Assembly (NCBI RefSeq): GCF_002906655.1
Contig: NZ_CP025794.1
Coordinates: 372,001-436,000 of the forward strand
Direction: 5' to 3'
Length of the DNA: 64,000 nt
Source: Vibrio hyugaensis
Lineage (GTDB): Bacteria > Pseudomonadota > Gammaproteobacteria > Enterobacterales > Vibrionaceae
The stretch's first letter is position 1; every line of letters starts with the position of its first letter. This document shows, piece after piece, positions 37,595 to 46,700 of this stretch. A program made the position numbers and the translations under genes. The notes below the pieces were generated by a model that saw only the letters and a list, made by a program, of their open reading frames with translations, did not search any database and was not told where the DNA came from.

Positions 37595-39589
37595 ATGAAT
37601 TGCCGTTCAAAAGTGACACTGATTGCTGCTAGCTTCTGGCTAGCAGCATCAGCTCAGGCTCTCGAAGCCAAACTAAACAAAGATGACTTGCCGGTTCTTG
37701 CTCCTGAAGTTCAGCATGAAACAGCCAGCAAACGAGTAACTTCTCGATTTACCCGCTCTCATTATAAGCACTTCAATCTGAATGATGATTTCTCTAAAGC
37801 GATCTTTGAACGCTACGTAGAAATGCTTGATTACAATAGAAATATTTTTACTCAAGCAGACATCGATTCTTTTAAAGATTGGTCGATCAGTCTTGATGAT
37901 CAGTTAAAAGCTGGTAACAACAAGATCGCATTTGATGTTTATAACCTATCGATGCAAAAACGTTTCGAACGTTTTGCCTATGCGTTGACTCTGCTTGATA
38001 AAGAAATCAAATTCAATACCGAAGACTTTATTGAACTGGATCGTTCTGAAGCCGCTTGGCCAAAAGACGAAGCTGAGTTAAATGAACTTTGGCGTAAGCG
38101 CGTTAAGTATGACGCTCTAAACCTAAAACTGACCGGTAAAGACTGGCCAGAAATTAAAGAGGTTTTAGAGAAGCGTTACAACAACGCAATGAAACGTATC
38201 ACGCAGACCCGTAACGAAGATGCTTTCCAGCTTTACATGAATGCATTCGCTCGAGAAGTCGACCCGCATACTAGTTACTTATCACCTCGTAATGCTGAAC
38301 AATTCCAATCTGAGATGAATCTCTCTCTTGAAGGTATTGGCGCAGTGCTTCAAATGACGGATGACTACACAGTGATTCGTTCACTTGTCGCAGGCGGTCC
38401 AGCATCCAAAAGTAAGCAGTTAGGTGAGGGTGATCGCATCATCGGTGTTGGACAAGATGGTGAAGATGTTGTTGACGTAATTGGTTGGCGTTTAGATGAT
38501 GTTGTTCAGTTAATTAAAGGCCCTAAAGGGACTAAAGTTAACCTAGAAATCTTGCCTGATGGTAAAGAAGCCAAGAGTTACGTTGTCACTATTGTGCGCG
38601 ACAAAGTTCGTTTAGAAGATAGGGCAGTCAAATCTGAAGTTATTGAGAAAGACGGTAAGAAAATTGGTGTGCTTGAAGTACCAAGTTTCTATGTTGGTCT
38701 CTCGAAAGACACAGATAAACTGATTTCTGAACTCAAAACGAAAAACGTTGATGGCATTATCGTCGATTTGCGTAACAACGGCGGCGGTGCACTAACCGAA
38801 GCTACGGCACTGACAGGTTTATTCATCAAAGAAGGTCCTGTTGTTCAAGTCCGTGATAGCTATGGTCGCATCAAAGTTAACGCAGATACTGATGGTCAAG
38901 TAAGTTACGATGGCCCGCTGACGGTATTGATCAACCGTTACAGTGCTTCAGCTTCTGAGATCTTTGCTGCAGCACTGCAAGATTACAATCGTGCAGTGAT
39001 TTTGGGTGAAAACTCATTTGGTAAAGGGACCGTTCAACAACATCGTTCATTGAACCATATCTATGATCTTTTCGACAAAGAGCTTGGCTATGTTCAATAC
39101 ACGATTCAAAAGTTCTACCGTATTGATGGCGGAAGTACTCAGAATCGTGGTGTAGCACCAGATATTGCGTACCCAACCCCAGTGGAACCAAGTGAAACCG
39201 GTGAAAGTGTCGAAGATAATGCACTACCTTGGGACAGCATTGATAAAGCGAAATATCAGACATTCGCAAGCAATGACACTTTGGTTACTAAGCTAACAGA
39301 GCTTCACAACAAACGTATCGCTGATGAAATGGAGTTCCGTTTTATCAATGAAGATATCGACAAGTATCGTAAAGAGAAGGATGATAACTTATTGTCTCTT
39401 AACGAAAAAGTTCGTGAAGAAGAATCAGATGAAGCGGAAGCGTTACGTTTGAAGCGCATCAACGAACGCCAAGTTGCAATGGGCAAAAAACCATTTAAAA
39501 CTTTGGACGATGTGCCGAAAGACTACGAAGCGCCAGACGTATATCTGGACGAATCTGTAGCAGTCATGGTTGATATGCTAAAAGGCTAA
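37595..39589 (+). CDS. prc: Tail-specific periplasmic protease Prc (Tsp)
   Basis: This 664-residue serine protease degrades periplasmic proteins with nonpolar C-termini and processes FtsI and peptidoglycan hydrolase regulators. Signal peptide residues 1-22 (ending AQALEA). PDZ domain about 230-320 (SLEGIGAVLQMTDDYTVIRS, GGPASKSKQLGEGDRIIGVG). The S41 catalytic domain has VDGIIVDLRNNGGGALTEA, the catalytic Ser in NRYSASASEIFAA and the Lys in FGKGTVQ about 25 residues on. C-terminal DUF3340-type region. Length close to E. coli Tsp (682). Confidence 0.95.
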   Translation: MNCRSKVTLIAASFWLAASAQALEAKLNKDDLPVLAPEVQHETASKRVTSRFTRSHYKHFNLNDDFSKAIFERYVEMLDYNRNIFTQADIDSFKDWSISLDDQLKAGNNKIAFDVYNLSMQKRFERFAYALTLLDKEIKFNTEDFIELDRSEAAWPKDEAELNELWRKRVKYDALNLKLTGKDWPEIKEVLEKRYNNAMKRITQTRNEDAFQLYMNAFAREVDPHTSYLSPRNAEQFQSEMNLSLEGIGAVLQMTDDYTVIRSLVAGGPASKSKQLGEGDRIIGVGQDGEDVVDVIGWRLDDVVQLIKGPKGTKVNLEILPDGKEAKSYVVTIVRDKVRLEDRAVKSEVIEKDGKKIGVLEVPSFYVGLSKDTDKLISELKTKNVDGIIVDLRNNGGGALTEATALTGLFIKEGPVVQVRDSYGRIKVNADTDGQVSYDGPLTVLINRYSASASEIFAAALQDYNRAVILGENSFGKGTVQQHRSLNHIYDLFDKELGYVQYTIQKFYRIDGGSTQNRGVAPDIAYPTPVEPSETGESVEDNALPWDSIDKAKYQTFASNDTLVTKLTELHNKRIADEMEFRFINEDIDKYRKEKDDNLLSLNEKVREEESDEAEALRLKRINERQVAMGKKPFKTLDDVPKDYEAPDVYLDESVAVMVDMLKG

Positions 39590-39624
39590 AAATTTAGTCA
39601 TAACAACTAGCAATTCTGCTAATT

Positions 39625-39656
39625 AAGAGCAAGTCATAGTGACTTGCTCTTTTTTT
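39625..39656 (+). terminator. Terminator of the proQ-prc operon
   Basis: A 12-bp stem AAGAGCAAGTCA / TGACTTGCTCTT, 3-base loop, then TTTTT. Confidence 0.88.
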
Positions 39657-39725
39657 ATGTGCTTTTTACTAGGGTAACTAACTGCAAATGAGTTAATTCT
39701 GCGCTTAATTTGCTTGAATAATTTA

Positions 39726-39741
39726 CGTGATGTAGATCAAA
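39726..39741 (+). promoter_or_regulatory. Possible CRP site upstream of periplasmic unknown
   Basis: CGTGATGTAGATCAAA matches TGTGA-N6-TCACA at eight of ten informative positions and lies about 60 bases upstream of the ATG at 39800. Weak evidence on its own. Confidence 0.35.
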
Positions 39742-39799
39742 TATTTCGCGAAAGTGAGATCTAAAGCCTAAGCTAAAAGAAAACGATAAGGATACCGTT

Positions 39800-40465
39800 A
39801 TGAAATGGTGCATTATTTTACTTAGCTTTTGCTGCTTTAGTGTTTCTAGCGCCGAAAGCAACAAGGAAGACGAACTTAGCCACTTTGACACTCCCTTTCT
39901 CATCGGGGATTGGTATTTAATGAATCCCAACCCGGAGGATTCAGCAGAGAATTTCCGAGCAATAAAATTAACGCTTGGTTCTAACTATACCTTCTCTATC
40001 GATATCCAGAAGAAAGACTACTCAATTGACCATTGGGAAGGGCTTTACAATGCTAATGAAGACACCATCGTACTAGGACTAAATACCGATGAGCCTCAAA
40101 TTTATGCTTATCAGAACAACCACAATACGTTAGACCTCAATGGAGTGACCTTTACTAAGGGGTTGTCTAATACTTTAGCAGGCATTTGGTCGAGTTCTCA
40201 TGTCGCTGGCGATGGCATGTTGGCCAACAACATCAATCAAATGGATCTCATACTCCAGCCTGATTTTGTATTTATGTTTCGCGTTGCCAATGAATCAGGA
40301 GAGGAGTCAGTAAAGCAGGGCGTCTTTTATACAGAGGGTGAACATCTGGTTCTTTTGTATGAAAACGGCGAGCATGGAACACGCTACAAACTGAACCAAA
40401 ACGAGCTCACTATCGAAGATTCTAGTGGGGAGATGTACGCGGTACTCAATCGAGTTACACCCTAA
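39800..40465 (+). CDS. Periplasmic protein of unknown function with two similar beta-rich halves
   Basis: This 221-residue protein has a short signal peptide (MKWCIILLSFCCFSVSSA). I do not recognise a family. After the signal, two halves each open with an 'IGDWYLMNPNP' or 'LAGIWSSSHV' turn and continue with alternating beta segments (LTLGSNYTFSIDI; LILQPDFVFMFRV; KQGVFYTEGEHLVLLYEN). This looks like a duplicated lipocalin-like or META-like small beta unit, but that is only a shape guess. ATAAGGATACC upstream gives a good ribosome site. Single-gene unit with its own terminator. Confidence 0.78.
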   Translation: MKWCIILLSFCCFSVSSAESNKEDELSHFDTPFLIGDWYLMNPNPEDSAENFRAIKLTLGSNYTFSIDIQKKDYSIDHWEGLYNANEDTIVLGLNTDEPQIYAYQNNHNTLDLNGVTFTKGLSNTLAGIWSSSHVAGDGMLANNINQMDLILQPDFVFMFRVANESGEESVKQGVFYTEGEHLVLLYENGEHGTRYKLNQNELTIEDSSGEMYAVLNRVTP

Positions 40466-40542
40466 ATGATTCATTCCAATTATTTCACTCTGGTTTATTA
40501 ATAGTGAAATATTCTGATGTTGATTAAATGTTAAACAGAAAG

Positions 40543-40573
40543 CGGAGCTAAGCCACTAAAAGCTCCGTTTTTT
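40543..40573 (+). terminator. Terminator of the 221-residue unknown gene
   Basis: CGGAGCT (40543-40549) pairs with AGCTCCG (40561-40567), followed by TTTTTTT. Confidence 0.82.
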
Positions 40574-40593
40574 TATAGAAAGACTTGTATTCT

Positions 40594-40677
40594 GATACCA
40601 CAACCCCTACAAATAGCTTATATCGTGATACCAGCGTGAGGTGTTTGAGCCTCCGGTCCTGGTATTTTTGTGGTTCT
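40594..40677 (+). promoter_or_regulatory. Attenuator-like leader of pepN
   Basis: ATACCAG (40628-40634) pairs with CTGGTAT (40659-40665) around an inner GAGG/CCTC stem and is followed by TTTTTG, a complete terminator shape 30 bases before the pepN ATG. An outer pair ACCACAA (40597-40603) / TTGTGGT could enclose or compete with it. The upstream gene already has a terminator, so this one can only regulate pepN. Confidence 0.5.
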
Positions 40678-40697
40678 ATATACAAGGATTTTTGGAT

Positions 40698-43304
40698 ATG
40701 TCTCAAGCTCCCCAAGCAAAATATCGCAAAGACTATCAAGCGCCTTCGCATACTATTACTGATATCGATTTAACGTTTGATCTTTACGACAACGACACTA
40801 TCGTGACTGCAGTATCAAAAGTAGTTCAAAAGGGCGAATCAACAACTTTAGAATTAGATGGTGAAGGGCTAGAGCTTCGCTCCGTAAAAGTAAATGGTGA
40901 AGATTGGGCTCATCATGAAGTAAAAGAAGCCTCTTTAGTTATTACCGATTTGCCTGCGGAATTTGATTTAGAAATCATTACTAAGATCGACCCGGAAGCA
41001 AACACTGCACTTGAAGGTCTATACAAATCAGGTGGGGCATTCTGTACGCAATGTGAAGCCGAAGGTTTCCGCCGCATTACTTACTATCTCGACCGTCCAG
41101 ATGTTCTCGCTAAATACACAACAAAAGTGATTGCAGACAAAGCTGTTTATCCGTTCTTACTCAGCAATGGTAACCGCGTTGCAGAAGGCGAAGCAGAAAG
41201 CGGTCGTCATTGGGTTCAATGGCAAGACCCACATCCAAAGCCTGCTTATTTGTTTGCGTTAGTTGCCGGTGATTTTGATGTACTACGTGATAAATACACA
41301 ACCACATCAGGTCGTGAAGTAGACCTAGAAATCTTTGTCGACAAAGGCAACCTCGATCGCGCGGGTCATGCGATGACTTCGCTGATCAACTCAATGAAGT
41401 GGGACGAAGAGCGCTTTGGTCTTGAGTACGATCTAGATATCTACATGATCGTGGCGGTTGATTTCTTCAACATGGGTGCGATGGAGAACAAAGGTCTGAA
41501 CATCTTCAACTCGAAGTTTGTTCTTGCGAATGAAAAAACCGCGACTGACCGCGAATACCTTGGCATTGAAGCGGTAATCGGTCACGAATACTTCCATAAC
41601 TGGACAGGTAACCGCGTGACTTGTCGTGATTGGTTCCAGCTTAGCTTGAAAGAAGGTCTAACGGTATTTCGCGATCAAGAGTTCTCATCCGATCTTGGTT
41701 CACGTGCAGTAAACCGCATCGACAACGTTCGTATTATCCGCGGTCCTCAGTTTGCGGAAGATTCAAGCCCAATGTCACACCCAATTCGTCCAGATAAAGT
41801 TATTGAAATGAATAACTTCTACACGCTAACCGTGTACGAAAAGGGCAGCGAAGTGATCCGCATGTATCACACACTACTTGGCGAAGAAGGTTTCCAAAAA
41901 GGCATGAAACTGTACTTCGAGCGTCATGATGGTACTGCAGCAACGTGTGAAGATTTCGTTTCTGCAATGGAAGATGCAACGGGCGTTGACCTTAAGCAAT
42001 TCCGCTTATGGTACAGTCAATCTGGTACGCCAACACTTAGTGTAAACAGTGAGTACAATGCGGAAGCAAAAACTTATGCACTAACGGTTGAGCAATTTAC
42101 TGAAGCAACGCACGACCAAGCAGAAAAACAAGCGCTACATATTCCATTCGATATTGAGCTATACGCACAAAACGGTGACGTGATTCCACTGGTTATCAAC
42201 GGTGAATCGGTACACAACGTTCTGGACGTGAAGCAAGACAAGCAGACTTTCGTATTCGAAAACGTCGCAGAACAACCAGTGCCATCATTGCTTCGTGAGT
42301 TCTCTGCACCGGTTAAATTGGAATACGATTACAGCGATGATGAACTGATCTTCTTGATGAAGCACGCAACGAACGATTTTGCTCGTTGGGATGCAAGCCA
42401 AATGCTGCTAGCGAAATACATTCGTCAAAACGTAACTAACGTTCAAGCGGGTGGTGAGGTTAAGTTGTCTGAAGACTTAATCGATGCATTCCGTGGCGTG
42501 TTACTTGATGCGAATCTTGAGCCAGCGTTTATCGCACAAGTACTGTCTTTACCTTCAATTAACGAAATCACCGGTTGGTACAAGCAGATCGATATTGATG
42601 CGGTAGATACGGTACTGAATAATATTACAGTGTCACTTTCTAAAGAGTTAGAAGATGAACTGAGTGCAACTTACCACGCCTTGAACCAAGCAGAGTACAG
42701 CATCGATCACGACGCTATTGGTAAACGAGCTTTGCGTAACCAATGTCTGCAGTTCCTAGCTCACACTGAAAAGGGTAACGAACTAGCGAAAGCGCAGTAC
42801 GAGTTATCAAACAACATGACAGACACGATTGCGGCGATGAGTGCAGCGAACAATGCGCAACTTGCATGTCGTGAAGCGCTAATGGCGGATTACAGCGACA
42901 AGTGGAAGCACGATGGTCTGGTTATGGACAAGTGGTTTGTTCTTCAGGGCAGCAACCCGGTTGAAAACGCACTTGAGAAAGTGAAAGAAACCATGGGCCA
43001 TGAAGCGTTTAGCTTGAAGAATCCGAACCGTACGCGCAGCCTGATTGGTTCGTTCTTGAACGCAAACCCTGTGCGCTTCCATGACAAATCTGGTTCTGGT
43101 TACCAGTTTGCTGGTGAGATCCTCCGTCAGTTGAACGATACCAACCCACAAGTGGCGTCTCGTATGATCGATCCTCTATTGAAGCTCCGTAAATACGATG
43201 AAGGTCGCCAAGCGCTTATCCGTGCAGAGCTTGAAAAGCTTAAAGCAATGGATAATCTAGCGAACGACTTATTCGAAAAAGTGACTAAAGCACTAGACGA
43301 ATAA
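40698..43304 (+). CDS. pepN: Aminopeptidase N (M1 metallopeptidase)
   Basis: This 868-residue cytosolic zinc aminopeptidase is the major N-terminal peptidase. The M1 signatures are intact: GAMEN in FNMGAMENKGLNIF, and zinc site HEYFHNWTGNRV with His296, Glu297 and His300 plus Glu319 in LKEGLTVF. A catalytic Tyr region (TLTVYEKGSEVIRM) and DUF3458 Ig-like and C-terminal helical domains follow. The frame is open to 40641, but ATG 40698 with AAGGA ten bases upstream starts the normal MSQAPQAKYRKDY and gives E. coli-like length (870). Confidence 0.95.
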   Translation: MSQAPQAKYRKDYQAPSHTITDIDLTFDLYDNDTIVTAVSKVVQKGESTTLELDGEGLELRSVKVNGEDWAHHEVKEASLVITDLPAEFDLEIITKIDPEANTALEGLYKSGGAFCTQCEAEGFRRITYYLDRPDVLAKYTTKVIADKAVYPFLLSNGNRVAEGEAESGRHWVQWQDPHPKPAYLFALVAGDFDVLRDKYTTTSGREVDLEIFVDKGNLDRAGHAMTSLINSMKWDEERFGLEYDLDIYMIVAVDFFNMGAMENKGLNIFNSKFVLANEKTATDREYLGIEAVIGHEYFHNWTGNRVTCRDWFQLSLKEGLTVFRDQEFSSDLGSRAVNRIDNVRIIRGPQFAEDSSPMSHPIRPDKVIEMNNFYTLTVYEKGSEVIRMYHTLLGEEGFQKGMKLYFERHDGTAATCEDFVSAMEDATGVDLKQFRLWYSQSGTPTLSVNSEYNAEAKTYALTVEQFTEATHDQAEKQALHIPFDIELYAQNGDVIPLVINGESVHNVLDVKQDKQTFVFENVAEQPVPSLLREFSAPVKLEYDYSDDELIFLMKHATNDFARWDASQMLLAKYIRQNVTNVQAGGEVKLSEDLIDAFRGVLLDANLEPAFIAQVLSLPSINEITGWYKQIDIDAVDTVLNNITVSLSKELEDELSATYHALNQAEYSIDHDAIGKRALRNQCLQFLAHTEKGNELAKAQYELSNNMTDTIAAMSAANNAQLACREALMADYSDKWKHDGLVMDKWFVLQGSNPVENALEKVKETMGHEAFSLKNPNRTRSLIGSFLNANPVRFHDKSGSGYQFAGEILRQLNDTNPQVASRMIDPLLKLRKYDEGRQALIRAELEKLKAMDNLANDLFEKVTKALDE

Positions 43305-43316
43305 TCGACAAAAGAA

Positions 43317-43348
43317 TAGGGTGGTCGTTACGGTCACCCTAGTTTTTT
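43317..43348 (+). terminator. Terminator of pepN
   Basis: TAGGGTG (43317-43323) pairs with CACCCTA (43335-43341), then GTTTTTT. Confidence 0.82.
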
Positions 43349-43370
43349 GTTCTGACAATAATCCATTCTC

Positions 43371-43589
43371 ATGAACCAGTATTACTTCTCTCTCAACATC
43401 TCTTATCAAACATTTCTTTCACACTATTCCGGTGCCGCAAGTTCAGTACAAGTCATTACTGACAATGGTTTGAGAGTGCAACTAGATGCATCAAAATTTC
43501 GACCATTTCTTAGTCAATTAGGCGTTAGAGGTCGTTTTAGACTCACAACTGACCAAAATAATAAGTTTCTAAAGTTAGAAACTCTGTGA
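43371..43589 (+). CDS. DUF2835 family protein
   Basis: This 72-residue protein is a small Vibrio/gamma-proteobacterial family (DUF2835): start YYFSLNISYQTFLSHYSG, then VQVITDNGLRVQLDA and FRPFLSQLGVRGRFRL. The function is unknown. It lies between pepN and the giant glutamate dehydrogenase in Vibrio genomes, and that order holds here. Confidence 0.85.
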   Translation: MNQYYFSLNISYQTFLSHYSGAASSVQVITDNGLRVQLDASKFRPFLSQLGVRGRFRLTTDQNNKFLKLETL

Positions 43590-43787
43590 TGCCTGATATT
43601 CCTAGTGAGTTAAACAGGAATCTTAGTCACATAATCAAACATTTCACCTCTTACCACTGCGAATTTTTGTTAAACATTTGTAATTATGCTTTTACAATAA
43701 GTGCATGCATTACCTATGCTTAGTTTCGGGGTCAAACCCCAAACTAAGTCCCCCTACAAAACAACAATTCTAATGTGGAGTGTGAAT

Positions 43788-46700
43788 ATGACCGCGCGTG
43801 AAAATGTAGTGCCGGTTCTGCTTGAAAAGGTATACCAACTAATTCAAGACAAACTCGAGCTTTCTCACCAACCGCTTGTAACTAAACTTGCTCAACACTT
43901 ATTTAGTAACATTGCTGATGATGACTTGATTCAGCGAAACGAATCCGACCTTTATGGTGCCGTGGTTAGTCTGTGGCATCACGTCAATGAAAAGAAACCA
44001 GAAGACATCTCTGTAAGGGTATTTAACCCAGCAGTCAGCCGCCAAGGTTGGCAATCGACTCACACTATTGTTGAAATTGTTGTTCCAGATAGCCCATTTT
44101 TGGTGGATTCCATCAAGATGGCGCTAACGCGACTCGATCTTGTCTCTCACTTAATGCTTAACAACCCAACGCAACTAGAACGCGATAAGAAAGGGCAAGT
44201 GACAGACATTAATGGTGAAGGCGGCGTCCTTCAATCGCTATTTCATATCGAAGTTGATCGCTTAACCAGCAAAGATGAAATGCAAGCGTTAAAAAATGAG
44301 CTGATCACTATCTTGTCTGACACGCGTTTAGTCGTTGATGACTGGAAGCAAATGGTTGAAAAACTTAAGATCGTGACTAACGACCTTGAGAAGAATAAAG
44401 ATCGGGTTTCAATGAAAACGGATCGTTTAGATGAAACGATCGAATACCTACGTTGGCTAGGGGATCATAACTTCACCTTCATGGGGTATAAGGAATATGA
44501 TCTTGTTAGTGTCAATGGTGATACTGAGCTTCAGCCGGTGAAAGAGAAAGGCCTTGGTATGTTTGCTGATGACGGTCGTGTTCGCAGCATCAAACTTTCT
44601 GAACTGTCAGACTCTGCGCGCCTTGAAGCGAAAAAACCTTACGCGCTGATCATTACTAAAGGTAACCAAGCGTCTCGAATTCACCGTCCAGCATACACTG
44701 ACTACATTGGTGTTAAAAAATTCGATGAAAACGGCAAAGTAGTCGGTGAGCATCGTTTTACTGGTCTTTACACTTCTGCGGTATACAACCAAGCCGTACA
44801 AAGCATTCCGCTGATCCGAGAGAAAGTGGATCGTATTCTGGAAGCAAGCGGCTACCGCAGTGGTTCATATTCGTACAAGGCCCTGCACAATATTCTGGAA
44901 AACTACCCTCGTGATGAACTGCTTCAAGCTCGCGAAGAAGAGCTACTGGAAGTAGGGATGGGTGTCGTGCAGATGCAAGACCGTGACTTACTGCGTCTGT
45001 TTGTTCGCAAAGACCCGTTTGGTCGTTTCTTTAGTTGTATGGTCTATGTGACAAAAGATCGTTACAACACCGAACTTCGTCGCCAAACTCAACGCATTCT
45101 TAAGCAGTACTTTGGTTGTGAGCAAGAGGTTGAGTTTACTACCTTCTTCTCTGAGAGTCCGTTGGCAAGAACCCATTACATCGTTCGTGTAGACAACAAC
45201 AACATTGATGTAGACGTGAAAAAGATTGAGCAGAATTTAATGGAAGTATCGACTTCATGGGATGACCGCCTAAAAGAATCCATCATTGCTAACTTCGGTG
45301 AGAGTAAAGGTCTTCCTCTTTCAAAAGAATACATGAGCGCGTTCCCTCGTTCATACAAAGAAGACATGATGCCTGGTTCTGCGGTTGCAGACATCGAACG
45401 TCTAGAAGTGTTAAGCGATGACAACAAACTTGGCATGCTGTTCTATCGTCCGCAAGAAGAAGCGGCTGAATCGAAAGCAGTTCGCTTGAAGCTATACCAC
45501 CGCGACGAGCCAATTCACCTATCCGATGTGATGCCAATGTTGGAAAACCTGGGCTTACGCGTAATCGGCGAATCACCATATGAGATCGAAACCAACAACG
45601 GCCAAACGTTCTGGATCCTTGATTTCTCAATGCTGCATAAGAGCGACAAGACCGTTGATCTTCGTGAAGCTCGCGATCGTTTCCAGCAAGCATTCGCAGC
45701 GATTTGGGCAGGTAACTTAGAAAGTGATGGTTTCAACCGCTTGTTGCTAGGCGCTTCACTGTCTGGTCGTGAAATTTCTATTCTTCGTGCATACGCTCGC
45801 TATATGCGCCAAGTTGGCTTCCCATTCAGTCAACAATATATTGAAGATACCCTTAGCCATTATCCAGATTTGGCAACAGGTCTGGTGAATCTATTTTCTA
45901 AGCGATTCGATCCAAAACACAAGGGCAGTGAGAAAGGTCAGAACGATCTTATCAAGAAAATAACCGAGCAATTGGATCGTGTTGAAAGCCTAGATGATGA
46001 TCGTATTATCCGTCGCTACATGGAAATGATCACCGCTACGCTGCGTACTAACTACTACCAGTTGGACGAAAATAAGCAGCCGAAACCTTGGTTATCATTG
46101 AAGATGAAACCAAGCGAAATCCCAGACATTCCTCAGCCAGTCCCTGCGTTTGAAATCTTCGTATACGCACCGGATATCGAGGGTGTACACCTACGTGGCG
46201 GTAAAGTCGCGCGTGGTGGTCTGCGTTGGTCGGACCGTCAAGAGGACTTCCGTACTGAGATTCTTGGTCTGGTTAAAGCACAGCAAGTTAAGAACACGGT
46301 TATTGTCCCTGTGGGAGCAAAAGGTGGCTTCGTATGTAAACGTCAGCCAACTTTAACTAACCGTGATGACATCTTCGCTGAAGGTCAACGTTGTTACAAA
46401 CGTTTCATTCGTGCATTACTCGATGTTTCCGATAACATCATCGAAGGCGAAGTTATTCCGCCGAAGAGTGTAGTGCGTCACGATGAAGACGACCCATACT
46501 TAGTTGTTGCAGCCGATAAAGGTACAGCGACGTTCTCTGATTTGGCGAACTCTGTATCGGACGAGTACAACTTCTGGCTAGGTGATGCGTTTGCGTCAGG
46601 TGGATCTAACGGCTACGACCACAAAGCAATGGGTATCACTGCGAAAGGTGGTTGGGAATCGGTGAAACGCCACTTCCGAGAAATGGGCATCAACTGTCAA

